Positions 55,924 through 63,525 of a stretch of DNA of 64,000 bases are shown piece by piece. The notes under the pieces were generated by a model that was not told the origin of the DNA, did not search any database, and was given only the letters and a program-made list of their open reading frames with translations. The stretch covers positions 1 through 64,000 of the forward strand of contig DHVR01000030.1 of assembly GCA_002412765.1 (NCBI GenBank), in the 5' to 3' direction. Positions within the stretch are counted from its first letter, which is position 1. Each line of letters starts with the position of its first letter. The stretch comes from Leptolinea sp. UBA5203. Lineage in GTDB: Bacteria; Chloroflexota; Anaerolineae; Anaerolineales; Anaerolineaceae. A program made the translations under genes and the position numbers.

Positions 55924-56295
55924 ATGACCCGCATAACCGCATTTTTCTCCGTTCTTCTTTTTAGTTTGCTCAGTATCGTATCTGCGCCAGATAAACAACA
56001 GGTTGGCTTGATGCTCATTGGGGGAGACTACACCCTTCAGGGGGATGAAGTTCGCCACGGGAACATGATTGCACTATTTTCCGCCGTAACCCTTGAGGAA
56101 GGCAGTATAATTGATGGAAATCTCATTGCATTGGGCGGCAGGGTATCAGTAAATGGGAAGGTCACTAAAAATATCGCGTCCTTATCAAGCGATCTGATCA
56201 TCCAGTCAACAGCCCAAATTACAGGAGAGATCAAGCAGTTCGGTAGAAGGCCTCTTGAAATCCAACTACCATCCATCCTCTTGATCATCTCATAA
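55924..56295 (+). CDS. Bactofilin-like small secreted protein
   Basis: A 123-residue protein with an N-terminal hydrophobic signal (5-20). The middle shows a right-handed beta-helix pattern with short repeats (GDEVRHGNMIALFSAVTLEEG, GNLIALGGRVSVNGKV) like polymer-forming cytoskeletal proteins. A hydrophobic tail (LPSILLII) may anchor it. It is shorter than a usual bactofilin, and the function is unknown. It follows the membrane protein gene by 12 bases. Confidence 0.6.
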   Translation: MTRITAFFSVLLFSLLSIVSAPDKQQVGLMLIGGDYTLQGDEVRHGNMIALFSAVTLEEGSIIDGNLIALGGRVSVNGKVTKNIASLSSDLIIQSTAQITGEIKQFGRRPLEIQLPSILLIIS

Positions 56296-56331
56296 CACCA
56301 ATACCTGGGTCCGACCATTTGGAGTGAATTT

Positions 56332-56901
56332 ATGTTAATAAAAGATGCCCAGTTTGAAATGCGAACCGCCTTTGCAGGCGGTTTTGCGGGTCAATTGATC
56401 TCAGGTTTGATTTGGCTGGCATCAGCAGCCCTGGGACAATGGGTCAGCCCAAAGTCAGGTATGCTGATGCTCTTTTTTGGAAGTATGTTCATTTTCCCGC
56501 TGACCCAGGCATTTAACAGGTTGATGGGTGCTCCTGCACGTGTAAGTCCGACCAATAGCTTGTGGGGATTGGGTACGCAAATCGCTTTCACAGTGCCGAT
56601 TAATTTTCTGCTGGTTGGAGCAGCCACGTTGGTTCAGGAAACCTGGTTCTTTCCGGCTGCCATGATTGTCGTCGGGGCTCACTATCTACCTTTTATCACC
56701 TTATATGGAATGAAGTTGTTTGGCCTGATGGCTGCCCTGCTGGTTCTGGCCGGCGCCGGACTGGCCGTATATGGCCCCGTCGTTTTCAGCCTGGGTGGAT
56801 GGTTGGGGGGAGGACTTTTGCTTGTTTTTGCTTTTATCGGCAGAGGGTTGGTTATTCAAGAACAACAGGGGCAACCGGTAGATGGGAGATCCAATGAATA
56901 A
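56332..56901 (+). CDS. DUF7010-like membrane protein
   Basis: A 189-residue protein with about six helices. The segments RTAFAGGFAGQLISGLIWL, MLFFGSMFIFPLTQAFNRLMG, QIAFTVPINFLLVGAA and MIVVGAHYLPFITLYGMK resemble the DUF7010 family. The function is unknown. Its stop overlaps the start of the next gene by eight bases (ATGAATAA). Confidence 0.7.
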   Translation: MLIKDAQFEMRTAFAGGFAGQLISGLIWLASAALGQWVSPKSGMLMLFFGSMFIFPLTQAFNRLMGAPARVSPTNSLWGLGTQIAFTVPINFLLVGAATLVQETWFFPAAMIVVGAHYLPFITLYGMKLFGLMAALLVLAGAGLAVYGPVVFSLGGWLGGGLLLVFAFIGRGLVIQEQQGQPVDGRSNE

Positions 56902-57070
56902 ATCGGATCCAAAACCCGAGTCAGGATCCAGGCCTCGGCGGGGGATGTGGACAGCCATCGGTTTGATCCTGGGTGCTGGTTTGGGTGTACTTCTGCAAAA
57001 CATCATTGCCGGTGCCGCAGGCGGGTTGCTCATTGGAGCCATCCTCGACCTTTACAACCATAAAAAATGA
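56894..57070 (+). CDS. Small glycine-zipper membrane protein
   Basis: A 58-residue protein with a basic N terminus and a glycine-rich hydrophobic segment (LILGAGLGVLLQNIIAGAAG...) that could form two short helices. GGGAG lies five bases ahead of the ATG. The start overlaps the previous stop, so the two are translationally coupled. Last gene of the flavodoxin operon. Confidence 0.6.
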   Translation: MNKSDPKPESGSRPRRGMWTAIGLILGAGLGVLLQNIIAGAAGGLLIGAILDLYNHKK

Positions 57071-57142
57071 TATTCTGGTTGGTATAAATCAAATTCACGC
57101 TGCATTAGAGAACTGAATGGATTTTAATTATCCATGCATAAA

Positions 57143-57174
57143 AAAAGCATGACAACCGAGTCGTCATGCTTTTT
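57143..57174. terminator. Bidirectional intrinsic terminator
   Basis: Stem AAAAGCATGAC/GTCATGCTTTT with a 9-base loop, A-rich on the left and T-rich on the right. It ends both the + strand operon and the minus-strand gene at 57191. Confidence 0.85.
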
Positions 57175-57190
57175 AGGGTTGGGGATTGAT

Positions 57191-57394
57191 CTATTCTTTC
57201 GCTGGTAGGTATTTTTTGGCGTGTTTCATCCGAACCACATTGAAACCAATCACGACGATCAGGATAAAAACCCGAAATACAGGAGCAACCGGCATATAGA
57301 AAGCCACCATTAAAATAGCCACACCGATCAAGGAATGGGTCAGTAAATTTTTCCAATCTTTTAGATATGTCCAAACTGCATTGATGATTTTCAT
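57191..57394 (-). CDS. Small two-helix membrane protein
   Basis: A 67-residue protein with two hydrophobic helices (about 20-36 and 38-54) and basic ends. No family recognised. A strong AAGGGAATT-type site lies before the ATG. It sits between a terminator and the TetR gene on the same strand, about 85 bases downstream of it, so it may be under the same promoter. Confidence 0.6.
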   Translation of the reverse strand: MKIINAVWTYLKDWKNLLTHSLIGVAILMVAFYMPVAPVFRVFILIVVIGFNVVRMKHAKKYLPAKE

Positions 57395-57479
57395 TGAAAT
57401 TCCCTTTCTTAATTTAACTTATTCAGTAGTGTTAACAGATCCCGGGGAGGGTGATCCCTGTTCCCTGATTGTCCATTCT

Positions 57480-58079
57480 TTAACTGGAGACCAGTTTGTC
57501 CATATAGGTTGAAAGCAAATCCACCAGCAGCTTTCGGTGCTGAGCGGCTTCCGATTCGGAGAGCATGCATAAATCAACCGCCATGACAAAGGCAAAACTT
57601 CCCAAGCGATCCAGTGCAAGGCGTTCTTGCGGGCTCAGATCCCTGTCGAACTTCTTGGCTAAAACCCGGCTGTAACATTGCGATACTTTCACATGCGTTG
57701 CGCTAAACCCTGGTTCCTGCATCCCCTCAGCATCACTCCCGGCATACAGCGTGGCTACTTCGGTCCATAAGTTGTTCAAAGACTTGCGATTTTCCATGCT
57801 GTGCGCCTGAACCTCCAACAAGGCAAGTAACGCCAGCTCCGGATCGTCTTCCTGAACGGAGATTTGTTCCATCTGCTCCAGTGTTTGCTGCCAGCTATGC
57901 GCCATGACGTGCATAAACAGCGCATCTTTGTTTTTGTAATAGTGATAGATGGTGCCCACCGCAATGTGTGCATGGGCAGCAATTTCCCGCATATCCATCT
58001 CCTGATAGCCGCGGCTTTTAAATAAGTCTTCAGCAGAGGAGAGGATGGTATTTTGAATGTCGGAAAGGATTTTTGGCAT
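57480..58079 (-). CDS. TetR-family transcriptional repressor
   Basis: A 199-residue TetR regulator. The N-terminal helix-turn-helix spans about 10-55 (ILSSAEDLFKSRGYQEMDMR, then IAVGTIYHYYKNKDALF); the C-terminal part is a helical ligand-binding domain. The ATG at 58079 is chosen because AGGA precedes it; the longer frame to 58139 would run into the promoter. Two TGAAC-N3-GTTCA palindromes flank the -10 and start region, so it should repress itself and possibly the divergent gene. Confidence 0.92.
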   Translation of the reverse strand: MPKILSDIQNTILSSAEDLFKSRGYQEMDMREIAAHAHIAVGTIYHYYKNKDALFMHVMAHSWQQTLEQMEQISVQEDDPELALLALLEVQAHSMENRKSLNNLWTEVATLYAGSDAEGMQEPGFSATHVKVSQCYSRVLAKKFDRDLSPQERLALDRLGSFAFVMAVDLCMLSESEAAQHRKLLVDLLSTYMDKLVSS

Positions 58080-58113
58080 CTTGCATCCTGATGGAGAAAA
58101 GCCGTATTTATTA

Positions 58114-58167
58114 TGAACATTGTTCACAATAAAACGCAATTATAATGAACGAGGTTCATGATGTCAA
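58114..58167 (-). promoter_or_regulatory. Consensus promoter with two TetR operators
   Basis: On the minus strand a perfect TTGACA (58162-58167), a 17-base spacer and a perfect TATAAT (58139-58144). One palindrome, TGAACGAGGTTCA (58146-58158), fills the spacer; a second, TGAACATTGTTCA (58114-58126), lies just after the expected start site. The centres are 32 bases, about three helical turns, apart, the arrangement of an autorepressed TetR gene. Confidence 0.85.
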
Positions 58168-58315
58168 GGACTATTTGGGTTTTCACTCCAGATATTGTTA
58201 TACCTGCTTGGATATATAATATTTTTAAATCGGAAGGTTATTGGATGCCAATTACCCCATTCCCCCGTGTTTGATTTTTCTGGATTTAACTTATATTTTC
58301 AACGAGGTACATGTG

Positions 58316-58948
58316 ATGTCCACAAAACTCTGTCCCAAGATCATCTTGGAAGGCACACGCCTGACCTTCAAGACGGAAATCGCATTTGCATTGAACGAGC
58401 ATCCGCGCCTGGTGGGCCCTCGCAAATACCGCTATCATTCTCCCCTGATTTCTGCAGAATGGTGTAGTTTTACGGATTTTCCCTGGGGCAGAGGGCTAAT
58501 CAATTTTGAACCGCAGGAAGAAGCCCTGGCCATGGAAACCTACCAGACCTGGGTGCGTCTCTTTGAACTGCAAAAGTATTATTCCTGGATCATCGATCGC
58601 TTTCACCTTTCCACGTGTGCCTATCAATGGATGAAGTACGCTAAAGACATGGATTTTACCTGGCTGGAGCAGCGTCTTTTACCTATCGGTTTTCGCCTGG
58701 TCTTCCTGACTCGATCAGAGGATTCCTTCGAAGCTGCCAGAACCGAGCGGCTAAAAGTATCCGGAAATCCGGGTCAGTACGATGATCTGGACATCTTTCG
58801 CAAAGAACAAACCTTGATGCGCCGTTTGGTCAGTGAAAGCCTGCTGCCCAGGTTGGAGGTGGATATCTCCGATAACAACATACTTTCAGCCGTGGAAAAA
58901 ATAGTCAACTGGATGGAAACCACAGGCGGCCTGTACCCGAATTACTAA
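58316..58948 (+). CDS. Nucleotide-kinase-like protein with degenerate P-loop
   Basis: A 210-residue protein that starts like a P-loop kinase: IILEGTRLTFKTEIA at about 9-23 corresponds to the Walker A region, but the usual GxxxxGK(S/T) reads GTRLTFKT, with Phe in place of the last Gly. Later parts (WIIDRFHLSTCAYQ, RLVFLTRSEDSFEAARTER) match the DRxHxS and LID-like regions of thymidylate/deoxynucleoside-kinase-type folds. It may be an active variant or a pseudokinase. The start at 58316 is preceded by GAGGT; a TTG at 58241 is in frame but weak. Divergent from the TetR gene. Confidence 0.6.
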   Translation: MSTKLCPKIILEGTRLTFKTEIAFALNEHPRLVGPRKYRYHSPLISAEWCSFTDFPWGRGLINFEPQEEALAMETYQTWVRLFELQKYYSWIIDRFHLSTCAYQWMKYAKDMDFTWLEQRLLPIGFRLVFLTRSEDSFEAARTERLKVSGNPGQYDDLDIFRKEQTLMRRLVSESLLPRLEVDISDNNILSAVEKIVNWMETTGGLYPNY

Positions 58949-58965
58949 TACCAGCTTTCTTTCAT

Positions 58966-59913
58966 CTAAACAGTTTGGTGGGTTTGTGCAGAATCTTGGA
59001 TTTTCAATAGCACACCATTACGACATGGGTCCAGAACTAATTGGCCGCCTTCCATAGTTTCCACGCTCAGCCCTGCCCGATGCACACGCTCCAGTACCGC
59101 ATCCATTGCGACCTGATTGGGTAAAATAATACTGAAATGACGCAGCCCTTGGGCGTTGACTGGCGGCTGTGGAATGCCCACCCCCTGCCAGGTGTTCAAG
59201 CCAATATGATGATGATAACCGCCCGCGCTGACGAAAGCCACCTGAAATGGATTCGCGCGTCCCATGATGTCAAAACCCAGCAACCCGTGATAAAAATCCA
59301 GGGCATCCTGCAGATCACAGACATGCAGGTGGATGTGCCCCATGCTGACCTGCGCTGAAATCGGAGGTTCGGGATGATCTTCACGGGGCAAGTGGCTGAA
59401 CAAGGCCTGTAAATCCAGGGCTTCACGGCCGTCACTTAAGCGGCCGTCCGCGCGGCGGGCGCCGAAGCCGCCATTTTCGTAAACAAAAACCCCATCCTCC
59501 GGCGATTCCGTATACAGTTCGATGCCGTTCCCTTCCGGGTCTTGCAGATAGGTACTCTTGGTCATGATATGATCCGTGGGGTGATTCTGAATATTCAGAT
59601 CAAACAAACGCGCCACTGCCCGGGCCAATTCGCGCCGGCTGGGGTAAAGGATGGCAAAATGGTACAGCCCGGTCACACGGCGATATCTTTTTGCACCCGG
59701 AACATGAATCAATTGAAGGAAATCATCCTGGCCATTGCCCAATCCGGCCCGGTCGTTCGTTTGCCAGTGCAGATGAAAACCGAGGCTGTGTTGATAAAAA
59801 TCAAGCTGTTGATCCAAATCGGCTACATTAAGGGTGACCTGTCCGATGTGCGTGGCTGGGTGGATGGAGAAAACAACTTGATCCTTGAGGTTGGATTTTG
59901 TTTCAAGATGCAT
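58966..59913 (-). CDS. VOC-family dioxygenase-like protein (CatE-like)
   Basis: A 315-residue protein of two tandem vicinal-oxygen-chelate modules, the arrangement of catechol-2,3-dioxygenase CatE-type enzymes. The first module has THIGQVTLNVADL, LYHFAILYPSR and DPEGNGIELYTES; the second has GHIHLHVCDLQDALDFYHG, HHHIGLNTWQG and DPCRNGVLLKI, where the usual metal-binding Glu is replaced by Leu. Whether the second site still holds metal is therefore unsure. AGGAGG precedes the ATG. Two AT-rich dyads around the -10 suggest control by a MarR- or TetR-like repressor. Confidence 0.88.
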   Translation of the reverse strand: MHLETKSNLKDQVVFSIHPATHIGQVTLNVADLDQQLDFYQHSLGFHLHWQTNDRAGLGNGQDDFLQLIHVPGAKRYRRVTGLYHFAILYPSRRELARAVARLFDLNIQNHPTDHIMTKSTYLQDPEGNGIELYTESPEDGVFVYENGGFGARRADGRLSDGREALDLQALFSHLPREDHPEPPISAQVSMGHIHLHVCDLQDALDFYHGLLGFDIMGRANPFQVAFVSAGGYHHHIGLNTWQGVGIPQPPVNAQGLRHFSIILPNQVAMDAVLERVHRAGLSVETMEGGQLVLDPCRNGVLLKIQDSAQTHQTV

Positions 59914-59930
59914 GGCCTGACCTCCTGATT

Positions 59931-59970
59931 AATAACCTGTTATTAATAAGACAATAATTATCTTATTATA
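59931..59970 (-). promoter_or_regulatory. Promoter and operator-like dyads of the CatE-like gene
   Basis: On the minus strand a TATAAT lies at 59965-59970. Downstream are two dyads: TAATAAGA (59944-59951) with TCTTATTA (59961-59968), and AATAAC-CT-GTTATT (59931-59944). Their position over the transcription start suggests repressor binding. Confidence 0.55.
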
Positions 59971-60090
59971 TCGCGTTTATCACAGGAGAACCAAGGAGGT
60001 GATAAAAAGAGGACTAAAAAAAAGCAAAGGTGTCTATCGAGGAATACATGGGAGGGAACCTATCCGAATATTGGCGCACTCATGCGCTTT

Positions 60091-60114
60091 GGGCGTCCGC
60101 CGGACGCCCCTACC
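60091..60114. repeat. Fragment of the dispersed repeat
   Basis: GGGCGTCCGCCGGACGCCC followed by CTACC, the second dyad of the 304-bp unit, with flanks too degraded to place further. It lies between the CatE-like gene and the DUF1566 gene. Confidence 0.6.
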
Positions 60115-60153
60115 TTGGGATTCATTTCCGACTGGTGCCCAACGATTGACGAT

Positions 60154-61077
60154 TTATTGGGCATCCTTCACACAACGGAATGTGCGGTAACCCGGGCTAT
60201 GGAGCGTGTTTTTAGCAAAAATTCCACCCTTGTAGTCAATAATATAAGCTTGATCGGTCTTGCCGGGGACGGCTTGGGACGTCCAGTAATAGATGATTGG
60301 CGAATGCGAGTCCCACAGCGGGGTTTCCTTGTCCGGGGTCAAGCGATAGCTCACTGTGCTCGTCTGTGCATCCCATACCCCGCCGGCGTTTTCGCCCTTA
60401 CGGGTCTGGCAGCGCACAGCCTCCTCAATGGAGGGCAGGCGCCAGATATTTTGCACTTCGTCTATCAGGCGCAAGCCGTCATAGGCAAGATGGGCACAGG
60501 CGGATTGCGCCTCCTGCCACGTTTTGCCCTGTTGGGGGAATCCCGCCCCGCGCCCGGCCCAAATCAGCGGCTGACCCTGGCAATCCACCTGGCGTGCACC
60601 AAAATCACCGTCATTCAAGCGGCCTGCAATGCGGATGATATTCGGCACCGCGACACAGATCATAATGCTCAGGGGGATGCCAGCCAGCAGGCCGATGGCC
60701 AGACGTAAAGGTTGCGGCCGGCCAAAGAAAAACAGGATACCCAACCCCACCAGGGGGAGGGCCAGCATCAGGTAGACGACATCAAAAGAGGCGCCGGAAA
60801 AGAAAATGGGCACAAACACCGCCAGCGCCAGAAAGAGACCCAGGCCGATTTTACGCCAACGGATGGCGAGGATAGGCAGGAGAATGAACGTCAGAGCAAA
60901 GGGTACGTATTGGATGAACATCAAGCCCAGATTTTCCAACAGTGAGGAAGAGTACCAGCCCTCATGGAAATTTTCCAGAATGCCCCAAACGCTCCATAGT
61001 CCGCTGACCGCCAGGCTCAACCCCACGGCGATCCAACCGAGAATTTTTCGAGTCTTTGATGGTTTTGTATCTGTCAT
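60154..61077 (-). CDS. DUF1566 (Lcl C-terminal) domain membrane protein
   Basis: A 307-residue protein. Four or five helices fill residues 10-155; the C-terminal part (about 160-305) is a DUF1566/Lcl-type domain with conserved WAGRGAGFP, TWQEAQSACAHL, WRLPSIEEA, YWTSQAVPG and a final FRCVKD. The domain is thought to be an extracytoplasmic, C-type-lectin-like module. The start is ATG 61077; a TTG at 61101 is possible. Confidence 0.75.
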   Translation of the reverse strand: MTDTKPSKTRKILGWIAVGLSLAVSGLWSVWGILENFHEGWYSSSLLENLGLMFIQYVPFALTFILLPILAIRWRKIGLGLFLALAVFVPIFFSGASFDVVYLMLALPLVGLGILFFFGRPQPLRLAIGLLAGIPLSIMICVAVPNIIRIAGRLNDGDFGARQVDCQGQPLIWAGRGAGFPQQGKTWQEAQSACAHLAYDGLRLIDEVQNIWRLPSIEEAVRCQTRKGENAGGVWDAQTSTVSYRLTPDKETPLWDSHSPIIYYWTSQAVPGKTDQAYIIDYKGGIFAKNTLHSPGYRTFRCVKDAQ

Positions 61078-61379
61078 TACGCCCGCCCGAGAAACTACCA
61101 ACCTTATTTTATTCTAGCAGGATTTTAGGGGAAAGAAAGGAGGGAGGCATCATCAGAGGCGAATCTACTTCTGGAACAAATTCGCAACCCATTCTTACTG
61201 GCCTCTTGAAGATAAAAAAGTATAATTCTTCTTATGTTGGGATATTCTTGATTTCAAGATCGCAGTAATTCCCATTGGTTATTACAAGTAGATGATCATT
61301 GCATCCTACCAGGAATCCACATCATTATTAACTAACTTGTCTATGGTATATCTTTTCTGACTTACCAAGGAAATCAGTC
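61078..61379. other. Intergenic region without a recognised gene
   Basis: Divergent spacer between the DUF1566 and HIT genes. No coding frame or structured element was recognised. Confidence 0.4.
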
Positions 61380-61841
61380 ATGGAGAAATGTTTGGGCTGT
61401 GAGATTATTGCCGGCACCATCAAAACGCCAGGCGGCTTGATCTATGAAGATGCGTATTGGACCATCACGCACGCCACATGCTCGAATGGTGCCCCCCTAT
61501 TAGGCATGCTAATCCTGCAGACCAAACGTCATTGCACACAATTGGCTGACCTAAATACCGACGAAATTTTTAATCTCGGCAACCTTCTTCGTGAAACCTG
61601 CAAAGCACTCGATGACATCCTTCATCCAATCAAGACCTACGCCTGCTCTTTCGGTGAAGGGGTGGGGCATGTCCATTTTATGATCATCCCCCGAATGGGA
61701 AGAATGCCCATTGGAGCTGAATTATTGAAACAGGTCATCGAAGAAAATCAATGGGGCTGTTCATTCGAGGATGCCTCTGATTTAGCAAATAGAGTTCATA
61801 GCCTTCTGCCAAAGTCTTGTGTACAAAATTTTTCCCCATAA
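61380..61841 (+). CDS. HIT-family protein with altered histidine triad
   Basis: A 153-residue HIT-like nucleotide hydrolase or transferase. The N-terminal CLGCEIIAG matches the zinc-containing HIT start (CxxC). The triad region is GHVHFMIIP (96-104): His97 and the catalytic His99 are kept, but the third triad position is Met101. It can bind nucleotides in principle; activity is uncertain. AAGGAAA precedes the ATG. Co-directional with the hydrolase gene 42 bases downstream. Confidence 0.8.
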   Translation: MEKCLGCEIIAGTIKTPGGLIYEDAYWTITHATCSNGAPLLGMLILQTKRHCTQLADLNTDEIFNLGNLLRETCKALDDILHPIKTYACSFGEGVGHVHFMIIPRMGRMPIGAELLKQVIEENQWGCSFEDASDLANRVHSLLPKSCVQNFSP

Positions 61842-61883
61842 TGCCTGCCGTTGGGCGCAGCGAGAATGAGCAAGGAGTGAAAA

Positions 61884-62615
61884 ATGAACAGCAAGAAAGG
61901 TTTTTTACTTTTACCAGGTGGGGGAATGTCAGCTTGGATTTGGGAAAAAGTCATTCCTCTTTTAGAGGCACCATCCATTGCTCCACTGTATCGATTAGAA
62001 GAAAACAATGTAGAAAACAGGAAGAAAGCAACGATTCAAGATTGCGTGAACTATCATAAGCAATTAATCGATGCGTCCGGTTTGGAAAAAGTGGTAGTGG
62101 TTGGACATTCTGGTGCAGGTGCGCTTGCCGCTGCCATCGCAAAAGAAATTACAGATAAAATATGCTCCGTTATTTATATTTCTGCAAACATACCCAAAAA
62201 TCATTCTGCTACGGTCGATTCTCTCCCATTCTTACTCCGGGTGATAAACAAACTTGCCATAAAATCACAAGTCAATACAGATTCGCGCCCAATGCAAAAA
62301 AACGCAAACATGATCAGAAAATATTTCTGTAACGAATGCGATCAAGAAACATTAGAATTTGTCCTGCGTCAAGAAATGCTGTCCGAACCGTTATGTTTGG
62401 CTTTGGAAGAATATGATTTTGATAATTTTCCCAAAATACAACAGGTGTATATTGTATTAACCAAGGATAAAACTCAGACCGTCGCGCAGCAAAAGGAAAT
62501 GATGAAGCATTTGGCTGTGGTTGAAAAGAGAGAAATCGAAAGTGATCATATGGTGATGTTGAGCAAACCAGGCGAAATAGCAAATGTGCTCAATGAAGTG
62601 CTGAGAAGCGCCTGA
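61884..62615 (+). CDS. Alpha/beta-fold hydrolase
   Basis: A 243-residue soluble hydrolase of the methyl-esterase-like group. The N-terminal FLLLPGGGMSAWIW forms the oxyanion loop; the nucleophile is Ser76 in VVVGHSGAGA; an Asp in VLTKDKTQ and His in ESDHMVML complete the triad. The substrate is unknown. AAGGAG precedes the ATG. Confidence 0.88.
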   Translation: MNSKKGFLLLPGGGMSAWIWEKVIPLLEAPSIAPLYRLEENNVENRKKATIQDCVNYHKQLIDASGLEKVVVVGHSGAGALAAAIAKEITDKICSVIYISANIPKNHSATVDSLPFLLRVINKLAIKSQVNTDSRPMQKNANMIRKYFCNECDQETLEFVLRQEMLSEPLCLALEEYDFDNFPKIQQVYIVLTKDKTQTVAQQKEMMKHLAVVEKREIESDHMVMLSKPGEIANVLNEVLRSA

Positions 62616-62679
62616 TAAAAAAACTCTGTTGGATGCAGAGGACTACTACTTTGCAAATGGTAAAGGAGATAATTTCATT

Positions 62680-63165
62680 ATGACTATTGTTATTTCCCTT
62701 CGTGATTTCATTAATGGAATGCAAATGGTTTCGAATGAGGTTCGAGCATATCTGTGCAAGGCCACAGGCGAAATAATACCAGTCACCTATGATGATTTTG
62801 ATGTCGTGGAAGAAGGCGATGGTGACTGGAGCGAGGACGATACGTGGAAGCAAGAGTTTTACGAGAAGGTTGAGAAGATTGGTTCGTCTGATGAATATCT
62901 GGAACTCCCAAGCCAATATGATATCCACGAATATGCGATTATGGAAAGATTCTGTCTTTCCATTTCAGATGAGAAAATTAGCGATCTGTTTTTGTATAAG
63001 ATTCATGGCTCAGGGGCGTTTCGCCGATTCAAAGAGTTGCTTTATCGCTATGAGATTGAAAAAGATTGGTTCAGCTTCAGAGACGAAGCCTATAAAGAAA
63101 TCGCGATATGCTGGCTTGAAAATCGCGACATTGAATATACCGATGATATGAATAGACGAGGATAA
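62680..63165 (+). CDS. UPF0158-family protein
   Basis: A 161-residue acidic soluble protein that fits the UPF0158 family: SLRDFINGMQMVSNEVRAYL and CKATGEIIPV near the start, LELPSQYDIHEYAIMERF in the middle, and GSGAFRRFKELLYRYEIEKDW near the end. The function is unknown. The start at 62680 is chosen from the family alignment and the AAAGGAG upstream; a TTG at 62629 is in frame. Confidence 0.75.
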   Translation: MTIVISLRDFINGMQMVSNEVRAYLCKATGEIIPVTYDDFDVVEEGDGDWSEDDTWKQEFYEKVEKIGSSDEYLELPSQYDIHEYAIMERFCLSISDEKISDLFLYKIHGSGAFRRFKELLYRYEIEKDWFSFRDEAYKEIAICWLENRDIEYTDDMNRRG

Positions 63166-63525
63166 CGTAAGTCGTAGGATGGGTTGAGCCACTGGTTTCT
63201 CAATTACCCCGTATGTCCATGATAGATCATTTTCATTCCGCTCAACCCATCTGCATTGGATTAGAGCGGTTCCTGATATGCAAACCAATTCCATTTGGGA
63301 ATGTCGTGGGTTCGCTGGTATATTATCATTGATAGAAGCAAATTAATTCTGTTCAAGATTGGCCAAGGTCCGGTTTCCATCGTTTTGTTAAAGCTGGCGT
63401 GATTGAGAAGGATTGGGGAAAATGCACTGAAAATTCATTTAAAAATATGGTGTGTGGTGAAGCATGAGGGTGGTGGGTCAACGACACAACCTACACGCTA
63501 GTGATTCAACGGCCTATGAATATTT
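63166..63525. other. Intergenic region with inverted repeat
   Basis: Contains a long-range inverted repeat: GATGGGTTGAGC (about 63178-63189) and GCTCAACCCATC (about 63240-63251), separated by about 50 bases, typical of a REP- or MITE-like remnant. GGTGGGTCAACGAC near 63474 resembles the flank of the 304-bp repeats. No gene is present. Confidence 0.6.
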
